A stretch of DNA of 64,000 nucleotides, taken from contig NZ_JAGGQJ010000007.1 of the NCBI RefSeq assembly GCF_018613325.1, positions 1 to 64,000 on the forward strand, written 5' to 3'. Made by a program: the position numbers and the translations under genes. Source of the DNA: Bacillus sp. ISL-34 (GTDB lineage Bacteria > Bacillota > Bacilli > Bacillales > DSM-1321). Position 1 is the first letter of the stretch; the number at the start of each line of letters is the position of its first letter. Positions 42,509 to 50,842 of this stretch are shown here, in pieces. A model generated the notes under the pieces. That model was not told the DNA's origin. It saw only the letters and a program-made list of their open reading frames with translations, and ran no database searches.

Positions 42509-43819
42509 ATGTTATCCATTTTAGGATTTTCCATGATTGCAGTATTCATGTACTTAATTATGTCGAAGCGGCTATCGGCATTAGTGGCCATTATGCTCGT
42601 TCCAATCATATTTGGAGTGATCGGAGGATTTTTTACAGAACTGGGACCCATGATGCAGGATGGTGTTGAAGGAATAGCTTCCACAGCCATAATGATTTTA
42701 TTTGCGATTTTATATTTTGGAATAATGATAGATTCCGGTTTATTCGATCCTCTAATTTCCAAAATATTAAAAATAGTAAAAGGAGATCCTTTAAAGATAG
42801 TGTTGGGAACCGCTATTCTCTCAATGACTGTTGCATTAGATGGGGACGGGACAACTACTTACATCATTACCGTCTCAGCGCTTTTACCCCTTTATAAGCG
42901 TCTGGGCATGAACAAAATAATATTAGCGACTGTAGCCATGTTATCCATGGGTGTAATGAATATGACACCGTGGGGGGGAGCTTCCGCCATGGCAATGGCT
43001 TCGTTAAATCTTGATGCATCGGAATTGTTCTTGCCAATGCTTCCGGTCATGGGTTTCGGCCTCATTTGGGTTCTGGTCGCGGCTTTTATATTGGGAAAAG
43101 GGGAACGAAAGAGATTAGGCGTAGTGGAGATCCAGCATAATCACACAAAAGAAATGAATTCGGAGGCTAATTCTGAATTAGCCGCAACAACGGTCTCCCG
43201 TGATTATCGCAGACCGAAATTGGTTTGGTTCAACTTCATTTTAACGATTGTGCTCATGACCTCATTAATCATTGATTTTATGTCTTTGACCATTTTATTC
43301 ATGATTGCGTTCGCCGTTGCGTTATTGGTCAATTATCCTGATTTGAAAGATCAGCAGGATCGAATCGCCGTTCATTCGAAAAATGCATTGGCCGTTGTTT
43401 CAATTGTCATTGCAGCCGGGATCTTTACCGGCATCATGTCTGGAACGAAAATGATTGATGCAATGGCCATTACGTTGGTTTCGCTAATTCCAGAACCTTT
43501 AGGACCATTTTTACCGGTTATTGTAGCGTATGCAAGTGCCCCTTTTACTTTCTTTATGTCTAATAATGCATTCTATTTTGGCGTACTTCCAATTATCGCT
43601 CAGGCCGCTGATGCTTATGGAATAAGCGCGGCAGAAATAGGGCGCGCCTCGTTAATAGGGCAACCGATACACGTATTGAGTCCTTTGGTAGCTGCAGCAC
43701 ATTTGCTAATAGGTTTAGTGGGCACTGACTTTGGGGATTTACAGCGGTTTGCCGTGAAATGGGCATTAGGGACTGTCACTGTTATGACAATAGCAGCGAT
43801 AATCTTGGGAGTCATATAG
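42509..43819 (+). CDS. CitMHS-family citrate/metal symporter (module 1)
   Basis: A 436-aa membrane transporter with about 12 TM segments. CitMHS proteins such as B. subtilis CitM import citrate complexed with divalent metal in symport with protons. Family motifs seen are MILFAILYFGIMIDSGLFDP (about 58-77), LDGDGTTTYIITVSALLPLY (about 110-129) and FTFFMSNNAFYFGVLPIIAQ (about 347-366). The ATG follows GAAGGGAGCTAGAAG. It is controlled by the adjacent two-component system and a cre-like site. Which carboxylate and metal it prefers cannot be read from sequence. Confidence 0.9.
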   Translation: MLSILGFSMIAVFMYLIMSKRLSALVAIMLVPIIFGVIGGFFTELGPMMQDGVEGIASTAIMILFAILYFGIMIDSGLFDPLISKILKIVKGDPLKIVLGTAILSMTVALDGDGTTTYIITVSALLPLYKRLGMNKIILATVAMLSMGVMNMTPWGGASAMAMASLNLDASELFLPMLPVMGFGLIWVLVAAFILGKGERKRLGVVEIQHNHTKEMNSEANSELAATTVSRDYRRPKLVWFNFILTIVLMTSLIIDFMSLTILFMIAFAVALLVNYPDLKDQQDRIAVHSKNALAVVSIVIAAGIFTGIMSGTKMIDAMAITLVSLIPEPLGPFLPVIVAYASAPFTFFMSNNAFYFGVLPIIAQAADAYGISAAEIGRASLIGQPIHVLSPLVAAAHLLIGLVGTDFGDLQRFAVKWALGTVTVMTIAAIILGVI

Positions 43820-43870
43820 TCACTATCTTGCCGATCATGCAACGATATTTTTTAAATTGGAGGATTTTCA

Positions 43871-44017
43871 ATGTGGGTCATCACACTCTATAAAAACAGA
43901 GATATTGTAATGTATGAATTTGAAACAGAAAAAGCAGCAAGGGAAGTTTTTTGGAATATTCAGGGCAATAAGGTTCTTTCAGAAATCATTTATTTTAATG
44001 ACCCAGGTTTAGCATAG
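43871..44017 (+). CDS. Small hypothetical protein, 48 aa
   Basis: The sequence begins MWVITLYKNRDIVMYEFETE and ends IIYFNDPGLA. The ATG follows TTGGAGGATTTTCA, a strong site. The pattern of alternating hydrophobic residues suggests a beta-alpha-beta mini-domain. It recalls conserved short Bacillus proteins of unknown role, although I cannot name a family. It lies 51 nt after the CitMHS gene and may be co-transcribed. Confidence 0.65.
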   Translation: MWVITLYKNRDIVMYEFETEKAAREVFWNIQGNKVLSEIIYFNDPGLA

Positions 44018-44192
44018 TGATAGCAATGAATCGTAGAGGTATTTATGGCTAGTTGACAATAAAGGGTTATTCGAAATTGGAAGCGGAACTTTATATGATG
44101 GTTAAAACACAAAACCTCCGAGTATCCTTCAAGACTATGCATTTAAGTGTACCCCGAAAAAGCTTAGGCTTTATTGGGGTTTTACTATTATT

Positions 44193-44765
44193 TTAGACGG
44201 TTTTAACAATGATTCTTGTGGTAATCTTCGCTAGATTCATGACTGAATCCAGTCTCGTATCATTTAAGGATTGTTGGGGGAAAAGGGGATCTAAATAATT
44301 CACGACGGCTTTTAGGTGATAATCACCCAATTCAGGTAAGGATTTATTCATGGCTCCGCCAGGGCTAAAAGGACCTTTTGTCAGAAAAATGGAACCGATT
44401 TGATGATAACCACCCAAACAAGCATCGATGCCAAAAATAAAGGGATTTTTAAATTGCCTTTTTATTTCTTTTAAAACACTTTTCAAATTAAGGGCGTGAA
44501 CAGGTTCTGCGAGTGTTCCAAAGACATGATAAGGGACTTGTTTTTCTCTTAGCATCGTCCCCACTAAAGGGCCGAATGAATCTCCTGTAGAACGATCTGT
44601 ACCAATACATAAAAAAATGATCTCATTGGAAGTTGCCCGAAGAATTCTTGCGATTTGAAAAGACATTTCGTCTATATCTCCTTCTGCCTCTGTTTCCAAC
44701 GTGTAGTTGCAATACTGCATTTCTTTTTTTGTCTCCCCTTTTTTTCTGCCATTAAAAGGATTCAT
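44193..44765 (-). CDS. yyaC: Spore protease-like YyaC
   Basis: A 190-aa protein of the YyaC family (DUF1256), related to the GPR germination protease and made during sporulation. Conserved stretches are FLCIGTDRSTGDSFGPLVGT (about 52-71), FGIDACLGGYHQIGSIFL (about 110-127) and KGPFSPGGAMNKSLPELGDY (about 129-148). The ATG follows AAGGGAGTGTAGGC. Its presence marks the organism as a spore-former. A weak hairpin (AACCCC/GGGGTA near 44150-44185) may end the transcript. Confidence 0.88.
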   Translation of the reverse strand: MNPFNGRKKGETKKEMQYCNYTLETEAEGDIDEMSFQIARILRATSNEIIFLCIGTDRSTGDSFGPLVGTMLREKQVPYHVFGTLAEPVHALNLKSVLKEIKRQFKNPFIFGIDACLGGYHQIGSIFLTKGPFSPGGAMNKSLPELGDYHLKAVVNYLDPLFPQQSLNDTRLDSVMNLAKITTRIIVKTV

Positions 44766-44931
44766 GCCTACACTCCCTTATCTTATTCACTAGAGTCCTG
44801 TGACATCTTGTAGAAATTATAACATGATTAATTTCATTATCTCGTTTGTTTACTTGTATTTTGTTAATATATAGATTTACTGGAATTTTTGATAAAATAG
44901 AAGAGAACAAAAAATCTACTAGTATGAACCG

Positions 44932-44956
44932 ATTGGTTTTATAGAACCAATTTTTA
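44932..44956 (+). terminator. Hairpin with T run in the leader of the pentapeptide gene
   Basis: ATTGGTT (44932-44938), loop TTATAG, AACCAAT (44945-44951), then TTTT. It stands 20 nt before the gene start, so it may be an attenuator in the leader or the end of an upstream transcript. Confidence 0.5.
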
Positions 44957-44975
44957 ATAGAAGGAAGTGTAAGTA

Positions 44976-45830
44976 TTGTTTAATCAATTAACGAATAACG
45001 ATAGTATACTTGATCATTTACGTGCAGACTGTGAGAATTGTTTTGGTTTGTGCTGTGTAGCTTTGCCTTATGCAAAATCTGCTGATTTTGCATTTGATAA
45101 AGATGGAGGTACACCATGTTCCAACCTGCAATCAGATTATCGTTGCGGCATCCATGAAAATCTCAGAGCAAAAGGATTTCGAGGCTGCACGGTATATGAA
45201 TGCTTCGGGGCCGGTCAAAAAGTATCTCAACTTACTTATAATGGAGAAGACTGGAGAGACAACCCAGCGTCAGCAAAGGAGATGTTCGAGGTATTTCCTA
45301 TTATGCAACAACTTCATGAAATGCTTTGTTACTTAAATGAAGCACTGAATTTAGAAGATGCGCAACCTCTTCACCGAGAATTGCAGGCTGCTTTTGAAGA
45401 CACGGAATATCTCACTAAGCAAAGTCCAAAGTCTATCATGGACCTGAATGTACCAGCTCATAGAGCGATCATAAATGATTTACTTCTGCGCACAAGTGAA
45501 CTCGTACGTGCAAAGGTTCCAATTAAGAAAAATAAAAATTCAAAAAAACAGAACAAAATAGGTAGGGGAAGTGACCTTATCGGTGCAAAATTGAGAGGTG
45601 CTGACCTTAGGGGAGCGAACTTAAGAGGAGCTTTGTTTATTGCATCTGACCTCAGAGAGGCTGACATGAGAGTGACTGACCTTATCGGTGCAGACTTTAG
45701 GGACGCTGATTTAAGCGGTGCCGATCTCACCGGAAGTTTCTTTATCACACAAGCACAGATCAATTCGGCTAAAGGCGATATGAAGACAAAATTACCGCTT
45801 TCATTAAGCATTCCCAATCATTGGAGGTAG
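44976..45830 (+). CDS. Cys-rich and pentapeptide-repeat protein
   Basis: A 284-aa two-part protein. The N-terminal part has a Cys cluster (CENCFGLCC at 19-27, then single Cys in TPCSN, YRCGI, RGCTV and YECFG) that resembles metal or Fe-S binding zinc-finger-like proteins of the YkgJ kind. A Lys-rich linker (about 184-196) leads to about 11 pentapeptide repeats (A(D/N)LRG style, about 200-265) that would form a right-handed beta-helix. The start is TTG at 44976 behind AGAAGGAAG. Function unknown. The CTCACGAGTAAA array copy 2 lies just downstream. Confidence 0.75.
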   Translation: MFNQLTNNDSILDHLRADCENCFGLCCVALPYAKSADFAFDKDGGTPCSNLQSDYRCGIHENLRAKGFRGCTVYECFGAGQKVSQLTYNGEDWRDNPASAKEMFEVFPIMQQLHEMLCYLNEALNLEDAQPLHRELQAAFEDTEYLTKQSPKSIMDLNVPAHRAIINDLLLRTSELVRAKVPIKKNKNSKKQNKIGRGSDLIGAKLRGADLRGANLRGALFIASDLREADMRVTDLIGADFRDADLSGADLTGSFFITQAQINSAKGDMKTKLPLSLSIPNHWR

Positions 45831-45887
45831 AAGTATAGCTAAGATCGGAGCTAGCTTTCATGAAAGGCTTCAAATAAGATAATTGTT

Positions 45888-46091
45888 TAAACTCACGAGT
45901 AAAAGCACTAAATTCACGAGTAAAAGCGTAAAACTCACGAGTAAAAGCGTAAAACTCACGAGTAAAAGTGCTAAACTCACGAGTAAAAGTGCTAAACTCA
46001 CGAGTAAAAGCACTAAACTCACGAGTAAAGCCCAAATTTACGAGTAAAAGCGCCAAACTCACAAGTAAATACATCCAAATCACAAGTAATT
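45888..46091 (+). repeat. CTCACGAGTAAA tandem array, copy 2
   Basis: Ten units of 18-22 bp, the best being TAAACTCACGAGTAAAAGTGC. Units 1-7 keep CACGAGTAAA, unit 8 has TACGAGTAAA, and units 9-10 decay to CACAAGTAA. It lies between the pentapeptide gene and the MerR promoter. The false seven-residue repeat read on the minus strand is a by-product of the 21-bp period. Confidence 0.9.
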
Positions 46092-46218
46092 GGAAATTTT
46101 AATACATAGATTTGCTTTAATCCAAAGCTTTTACAAAGATTGAACACTGACTAACATGCGATTCTTCATTAGGAAGGATCGTCTTTTAAAATTGGGCGGG
46201 AAATTTTCATTTTACCAT

Positions 46219-46249
46219 TTGACTCTGACGTTGCGTAATGCCTTAGAGT
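46219..46249 (+). promoter_or_regulatory. MerR-type promoter with 19-bp spacer
   Basis: TTGACT (46219-46224), 19 nt, TAGAGT (46244-46249). The over-long spacer contains CTGACGTTGCGTAATG, similar to the CTAACGTTGCGT core of MerR/TipA-family operators, with outer arms ACTCT/AGAGT. Such promoters are activated when the bound regulator twists the DNA. Confidence 0.8.
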
Positions 46250-46277
46250 AAAAGATATCGAAAGGAGGTAAGCAGCA

Positions 46278-47015
46278 GTGGCGATGAAAGTGAAAGAGCT
46301 AGCCGATTTAGTTGGCATTAGTGTGCGGACACTGCATTATTATGATGAAATCGGGTTATTATCGCCAGAGGAAATAACCGATGCAGGTTATCGCCTTTAT
46401 TCGAATGATAATCTTGAAATGTTGCAGCAGATCCTGTTTTTCAGGGAACTTGGCATGCCGTTAAAGGAAATAAAACAAATGATAAGCAGCTCTTCGTTTG
46501 ATAAACAAGAAGCATTAAAGCAACATCAAAAAATATTACTGGAGAAACGAAGTCAGCTCGATAAATTAATTAAGACGGTCGAAAAATCGATTAAACATAT
46601 GAAAGGGGAAATTGAAATGACGGACAAAGAAAAATTTGAAGGATTTGACTTCAGTCAGAATCCATATGAAGAAGAAGCTCGCAAGCTTTGGGGGGATAAG
46701 GCTGTCGATGAGTCGAAGGCTAAAGTGGCGGGAATGTCCAAAGATGCACAGAAAGTTGTATCGGAGATCTATTTAAAACTTGCGACAATCCGTACTGCCT
46801 CGCCCAAATCGGCGGAGGCACAAGAGTTAATTAAAGAATGGTATGATTGTTTGAACAATAACTTCGGCACATACTCACTGGAGGCTTTCAAAGGATTAGG
46901 TCAAATGTACGTGGATGATCAACGCTTCACCAAAAATATCGACCAATATGGTGATGGTTTAGCAAAATTCATGTGTGATGCGATGGGTCATTTTGCTGAC
47001 GCTAACAAAAATTAA
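46278..47015 (+). CDS. MerR-family regulator with TipAS domain
   Basis: A 245-aa regulator. The N-terminal MerR domain reads KVKELADLVGISVRTLHYYD, then EIGLLSPEEITDAGYRLYSN (about 4-43). A dimerisation helix spans about 75-115. The C-terminal TipAS antibiotic-recognition domain (about 120-245) holds YEEEARKLWGDKAVDESKAK and WYDCLNNNFGTYSLEAFKGL. Relatives such as Mta and TipA bind thiopeptides or other drugs and turn on their own promoter. The GTG at 46278 follows AAAGGAGGTAAGCAGCA. The autogenous promoter at 46219-46249 supports this. No drug exporter lies next to it. Confidence 0.9.
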   Translation: MAMKVKELADLVGISVRTLHYYDEIGLLSPEEITDAGYRLYSNDNLEMLQQILFFRELGMPLKEIKQMISSSSFDKQEALKQHQKILLEKRSQLDKLIKTVEKSIKHMKGEIEMTDKEKFEGFDFSQNPYEEEARKLWGDKAVDESKAKVAGMSKDAQKVVSEIYLKLATIRTASPKSAEAQELIKEWYDCLNNNFGTYSLEAFKGLGQMYVDDQRFTKNIDQYGDGLAKFMCDAMGHFADANKN

Positions 47016-47041
47016 ATCCCAAGATTAGAAATTTCATGATG

Positions 47042-47063
47042 GAAGGTTGCTGCGGCAACCTTC
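47042..47063 (+). terminator. Terminator of the MerR gene
   Basis: GAAGGTTGC (47042-47050), loop TGCG, GCAACCTTC (47055-47063), followed by TTATTTT. Confidence 0.75.
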
Positions 47064-47459
47064 TTATTTTGGAGCTGATTGTCAGGCAATATCCAACCCC
47101 TATGGCCTGTACCCGTATGAAAATGAAAAGTAAAAAAAGGGCCATTGATGGAATGAAGCTAACTATCACTCATCCCTTCGCTTCCTTACTTTCTACACTT
47201 GTGAACCATTTAAAATAGATGAATAGGAGAATTATTAAAAAGGACCATAAATAATAATCAGTCATAGTGTCAACCCAGGCTGAATTTTTATCCCAGTATG
47301 CGTCAGGCACAGGAGAGATATTCTCATACTGTTTATCGATTTAATTTTTAGTGGTAATTATATAGCATAATGAATATGTAAAAATTCCCATTATATTATT
47401 GTAGGCTGTGTTGTCCGTCTGCGTTATAGCGAGGTGCTGGTTAAAATGGAACTTGGAAA
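47064..47459. other. Intergenic region, no gene seen
   Basis: About 400 bp between the MerR terminator and a possible broken membrane-protein gene. Short frames exist, but none has a binding site or convincing codon use. Confidence 0.4.
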
Positions 47460-47680
47460 ATGAGTCAAAAGGTATCGGAGCTAAGCGATGTGATTCCTTA
47501 TTATTTTTTTAGTCTAGTCTCATCCTGTCTCTATCGCTTTCTACGGTGTTGGTTATTTTTAGCTGGGGTTCCTGGGGAGTGCTTGGCATTATCGTGTTAC
47601 TATGCAATAAGCCTTTCTGCGGCACTGGTTTTTTGGTTTTGGGACTCAGTCTTTTTACAAAAAAAGAAATCTGAATCATG
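47460..47680 (+). pseudogene. Possible frameshifted small membrane protein
   Basis: The frame from ATG 47460 begins MSQKVSELSDVIPYYFFSL. After about codon 20 a second frame looks more natural: STVLVIFSWGSWGVLGIIVL, then a Cys-rich loop, then GFLVLGLSLFTKKEI before a TGA. A single-base change between them would give a two-TM protein of about 69 residues. The evidence is composition only. Confidence 0.3.
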
Positions 47681-47707
47681 AAAGGGACCAGTGATGTGGT
47701 CCCTTTC
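47680..47707. terminator. Hairpin after cutC
   Basis: GAAAGGGACCA (47680-47690) and TGGTCCCTTTC (47697-47707) form a perfect 11-bp stem with a GTGATG loop. It lies at the 3' end of the minus-strand cutC gene, although no T run follows on that strand. Confidence 0.65.
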
Positions 47708-47712
47708 CAACA

Positions 47713-48396
47713 TTATTTTTTCTTTAGCATGTTTACGATTTCTTTAGCTTTTTCTAATGAAACTCCTTCAATGATACTGTTATTTTTTCGAACAGCCGTA
47801 CCGAAATGATAGTGACCGGTATGCAGTTCGGAATGGATAGGAAGGATATTATCCTTATTTAGGCCGCTTCCAACCAGTATCGCTATGTCGCCGCAGACTC
47901 TTTTCATTTGTTGAATCGTTTTCATGCGGCTGGGGAAATCACCATGTCCACCTGAGGTCAATATCGTTGTGATTTCTGGATATTGTGCTAGCATTTCAGC
48001 TGAAATGACTGGGTCGTTTGTGTCATCGATGGCTCGGTGGAATGTAATCTCCAAACTTTCACATACCGTCAATAGTTCTTCGAGGTATGGAAGATTGATT
48101 TCATTATTTTCATTTAATGCACCCAATACAACCCCGTTCGCTCCCAGTGATCGAATGATTTCGATATCTTTTTTCATTATTTCCAAATCATTTTGCGTAT
48201 AACAAAACGACTGGCTATGAGGCCTTACCATTACGTTGATTGGTATCCTTACCGAATTGACGACAGCTTCTATTAGGGCGTGGCTGGGAGTTAATCCCCC
48301 CTCGGCTAAAGAACTGACAAGCTCGATTCGGTCTGCTCCCGATTTTTCGATTAATATGGCATCCTCTATCGTTGTGGCAATGAATTCAATGTACAT
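47713..48396 (-). CDS. cutC: CutC-family protein
   Basis: A 227-aa TIM-barrel protein of the CutC family, once linked to copper homeostasis but of uncertain reaction. Family motifs are SGADRIELVSSLAEGGLTPS (about 20-39), INVMVRPHSQSFCYTQNDL (about 53-71), TFHRAIDDTNDP (about 118-129) and TILTSGGHGDFPSRM (about 142-156). The start at 48396 is set by AGGAAAGGAAAATCC. The frame is open 8 codons upstream. Stands alone on the minus strand. Confidence 0.88.
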   Translation of the reverse strand: MYIEFIATTIEDAILIEKSGADRIELVSSLAEGGLTPSHALIEAVVNSVRIPINVMVRPHSQSFCYTQNDLEIMKKDIEIIRSLGANGVVLGALNENNEINLPYLEELLTVCESLEITFHRAIDDTNDPVISAEMLAQYPEITTILTSGGHGDFPSRMKTIQQMKRVCGDIAILVGSGLNKDNILPIHSELHTGHYHFGTAVRKNNSIIEGVSLEKAKEIVNMLKKK

Positions 48397-48658
48397 TGGA
48401 TTTTCCTTTCCTGTATGCAAGTGTTATAAGATTATTAAATCCATTAAGAATAGTAAAGTCAATTCATTAATAGATACAATGACCTCCTATCAAAAACCTT
48501 CTCTAGTTTTCCTCAAATGGAATTTATTTATTTCTCATATTTATGAAACGAAATGAACATTCAAACGTATAAAAAAAGAATATATTCAATGGTATATTTG
48601 AAAGTGGAATGATTGGCGGGGTAATTAAATGAAAATCATCATGACGGAGGTTATTTAA

Positions 48659-48925
48659 TTGGATAAAGAAAGTAAGGAAGTAAAGAAATCGAAGTTTTAC
48701 AAAGTAGGGATGGGATTCCTGATCATTTCCCTTCTTACTTGGATCATTCCTGTCGTAGCACCTTTTACGCCATTTTCGACTGCGGTTAAAGCAGGGGTCA
48801 TAACAGGTGCGATCGTCTTTGCGGAAGTCATGTTTTGGGCAGGCGCGCTTTTGGTTGGGAAAGAAGTGGCAGCTAAATATAAAGGCTATTTAAACCCGAA
48901 AAATTGGAGAAAAGAAAAAGGGTGA
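48659..48925 (+). CDS. Transporter suffix domain protein
   Basis: An 88-aa two-TM protein. It reads KVGMGFLIISLLTWIIPVVA, then APFTPFSTAVKAGVITGAIV with FAEVMFWAGALLVGKE and a basic end. This is the short 'transporter suffix' domain that occurs alone or at the end of some transport proteins. The start is TTG at 48659 behind GGAGGTTATTTAA. It may support a transporter that is not encoded nearby. Confidence 0.75.
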   Translation: MDKESKEVKKSKFYKVGMGFLIISLLTWIIPVVAPFTPFSTAVKAGVITGAIVFAEVMFWAGALLVGKEVAAKYKGYLNPKNWRKEKG

Positions 48926-48960
48926 AGCAGTTTTATATAAATTGCTAGGTGTGAAGCTCC

Positions 48961-49419
48961 ATGGAAACTGAGGTGTTGAAAGTATTCGATTCAGATCGTG
49001 CATGATGAAGTGTATAGATTGGGACAAACATCGGTGTGGATGAAAAAAGATTATCCGAATTTACGGCTGCCGGCCATTTACTGGCTCATGAACGGTATAC
49101 GAAGGAGTCGGGAGACTAAAGAACAAATAGGCATTGACGTTTCCTTTGAGATTACATCGACAAAGAACTATATGAAAGTGCACATGGCTTCGATGATTTC
49201 ACCCTGCAGCAAGAAGAGGTTTTCGGGATGGTGAAGGTTGTACTGATTGACTTCGAAGAGCTTTTTGGATCGAAGCGAAGGACAAAGTGAATATTAAGGG
49301 ATTTGAAATGAATCACGAAGGCTATAGGATGATCGACCGGTTTGTTGGACGCGATGATACATTATCTTTCCTATTTTAGAAGCATCATTAGATTGATCAG
49401 AGAAAACCATGCTAAATGA
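48961..49419 (+). pseudogene. Decayed Nudix hydrolase gene
   Basis: Pieces of one Nudix protein appear in shifting frames: METEVLKVFDSDR at the start, DEVYRLGQ, KKDYPNL, TAAGHLLAHERYTKES, RETKEQIGIDVSFE, ELYESAHGFDDFTLQQEEVFG and, at the end, SYFRSIIRLIRENHAK. The order matches intact Bacillus Nudix/IPP-isomerase-like hydrolases (TAAGHLLAHE and REIKEEIGI are the Nudix-box region), but several internal blocks are missing and at least four frame changes occur. The gene is clearly dead. A terminator follows. Confidence 0.8.
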
Positions 49420-49423
49420 AAAT

Positions 49424-49470
49424 AAAGCCCCGACAAAACGATTCGAGTTTTGTTGGGGCTTTTCTTTTTT
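49424..49470 (+). terminator. Terminator after the Nudix pseudogene
   Basis: AAAGCCCCGACAAAAC (49424-49439) pairs with GTTTTGTTGGGGCTTT (49447-49462) with one G-T pair, then TCTTTTTT. Confidence 0.9.
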
Positions 49471-49779
49471 CTTGAAAAAACATTAAGTAAATCGACCTGT
49501 ATCTTTCCCGGTCAACGGCAGCCTATTGGCTCGTTTTGTTTCAGCGAGACACGAATATGTCCTTAGTTGTTACCTTATTTGTCCTGAATTGCTCATAGGG
49601 ATAATGACTTTGTCTCTGTGGTGATTCAGTTGATAAAGCGAGACATACCAGACTGTAATAGTGATGTCAGGCCTGCAAGTTAAAGGTGGGGATGTAGTTT
49701 TTCATGAACTAGGGAATTTATCACTTGTAAGAATATGACAAAATTGTAAGATGAACAGTGTACAAATTTTGTTAAGGGG
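49471..49779. other. Intergenic region, no gene seen
   Basis: About 300 bp upstream of the DUF2690 pair. CAGCGAGAC near 49541 and AAAGCGAGAC near 49638 share a short word, but no convincing promoter was found. Confidence 0.4.
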
Positions 49780-49791
49780 ATGAGTGAAATA

Positions 49792-50253
49792 ATGAAAAAA
49801 ATGGTTTTAATCATTTCATTTTTTGTAGCTTCTTTAGTCCTTTTTGGCTCCCTTGATCTTTTTGCCAGCAAAGCATCAGCAGAAACACACATCTATGATG
49901 GAAAAAGTCCTTACTATAATGGTTGTGCGAATAGCGCAGTAACAAAGAAGGCCGTGAAAATTTATGCCAACGGTGCTTCTGCCAATCTGGAGTTGAAATT
50001 CAGCACAACTTGTAAAACGGCTTGGGCAAAGCTCACTCTAAGCAGACCGGCTAAAGCAGATGGGGAGGCAACGGCATTGGTTGTCCGAAATACTGATAAT
50101 AAACAATTTAGCTGTGCATCTCCTGGAGGAAATGGTGAAATAAATAAAGGTCAAACGTCATGCTATACACCAATGGTATATGATTTGGATCCGCGAAAAG
50201 CAAAAGCGGTCGCTTTTTGGCCATATACAGCAGGTGAAACCGACTGGTATTAA
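49792..50253 (+). CDS. Secreted DUF2690 protein, copy 1
   Basis: A 153-aa exported protein. The signal peptide MKKMVLIISFFVASLVLFGS (about 1-30) ends near KASAETH. The mature domain begins HIYDGKSPYYNGCANSAVT, the DUF2690 hallmark, and holds four Cys (GCAN, TTCKTAWAKL, FSCAS and SCYTPMVYD) that probably form two disulfides. It ends WPYTAGETDWY. The ATG at 49792 is preferred because the upstream ATG at 49780 sits directly on the AAGGGG site. Role unknown. It forms a tandem pair with the next gene. Confidence 0.8.
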   Translation: MKKMVLIISFFVASLVLFGSLDLFASKASAETHIYDGKSPYYNGCANSAVTKKAVKIYANGASANLELKFSTTCKTAWAKLTLSRPAKADGEATALVVRNTDNKQFSCASPGGNGEINKGQTSCYTPMVYDLDPRKAKAVAFWPYTAGETDWY

Positions 50254-50304
50254 TGAAACAGGAAAAGCCTTCATCTATTTTTATGGAAAGAAAGGATGAA
50301 TGAA

Positions 50305-50781
50305 TTGAATAAAAAGCTTAAAATGATAGTTTTATCCATGTTGATGACACTGTCGATGTTTCTTGTCGACTTTGGATTTGGAAAAAATCAGGCACTGGCC
50401 GAAACACATACTTATGATGGGAAAAGTCCATTCTATAATAGTTGTGCAAGTTCGGCGGTAACGAAGGATAAAAAATGGATCGATTCCAATTCGTATGTAG
50501 AGTTGAAATTCAGTACTGTCTGTAAAACCGCCTGGGCAAAAGTGACCGTAACACGCCCCGCCGTATACAACCATGAAGCGGATGCCAGGATCGTCCGAAG
50601 TACTGATGGTAAGGCCTATACATGCTCCAGTTCCGGGGGAAATGGTGTTGTGAATATCGGGCAGACCTCATGCTATACACCAATGGTATATGATTATGAC
50701 CCGCGAAAAGCACAGGCCCAAGGGATACATGCGATCCCTAATAGTGATGCATATAAAAAAGCGGTGACCATTTGGTACTAA
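50305..50781 (+). CDS. Secreted DUF2690 protein, copy 2
   Basis: A 158-aa paralogue of the preceding gene. The signal peptide (about 1-32) ends near ALAETH. The mature part begins HTYDGKSPFYNSCASSAVT and keeps the same four Cys, the CKTAWAKVTVTRPA core and GQTSCYTPMVYD. It has an extra segment near the end (QGIHAIPNSDAYKKA). The TTG at 50305 lies 9 nt after AAAGG. The ATG at 50296 touches that site. The tandem arrangement and shared core show a local duplication. Confidence 0.8.
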   Translation: MNKKLKMIVLSMLMTLSMFLVDFGFGKNQALAETHTYDGKSPFYNSCASSAVTKDKKWIDSNSYVELKFSTVCKTAWAKVTVTRPAVYNHEADARIVRSTDGKAYTCSSSGGNGVVNIGQTSCYTPMVYDYDPRKAQAQGIHAIPNSDAYKKAVTIWY

Positions 50782-50792
50782 AAAACAAAAGT

Positions 50793-50830
50793 GCAAAAAA
50801 AGCATCCTTATAGTCGGATGCTTTTTTTGC
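50793..50830 (+). terminator. Terminator after the DUF2690 pair
   Basis: GCAAAAAAAGCATCC (50793-50807) and GGATGCTTTTTTTGC (50816-50830) form a perfect 15-bp stem. The sequence can serve the converging minus-strand ogt gene as well. Confidence 0.85.
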
Positions 50831-50842
50831 TGTCAAATTAAC

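Noticed and set aside
45769..46083. An open frame on the minus strand with a TREFSAF-like seven-residue repeat and a hydrophobic start
   Set aside because: It lies on the CTCACGAGTAAA array. A 21-bp period keeps frames open by itself. No binding site or conserved flank supports a protein.
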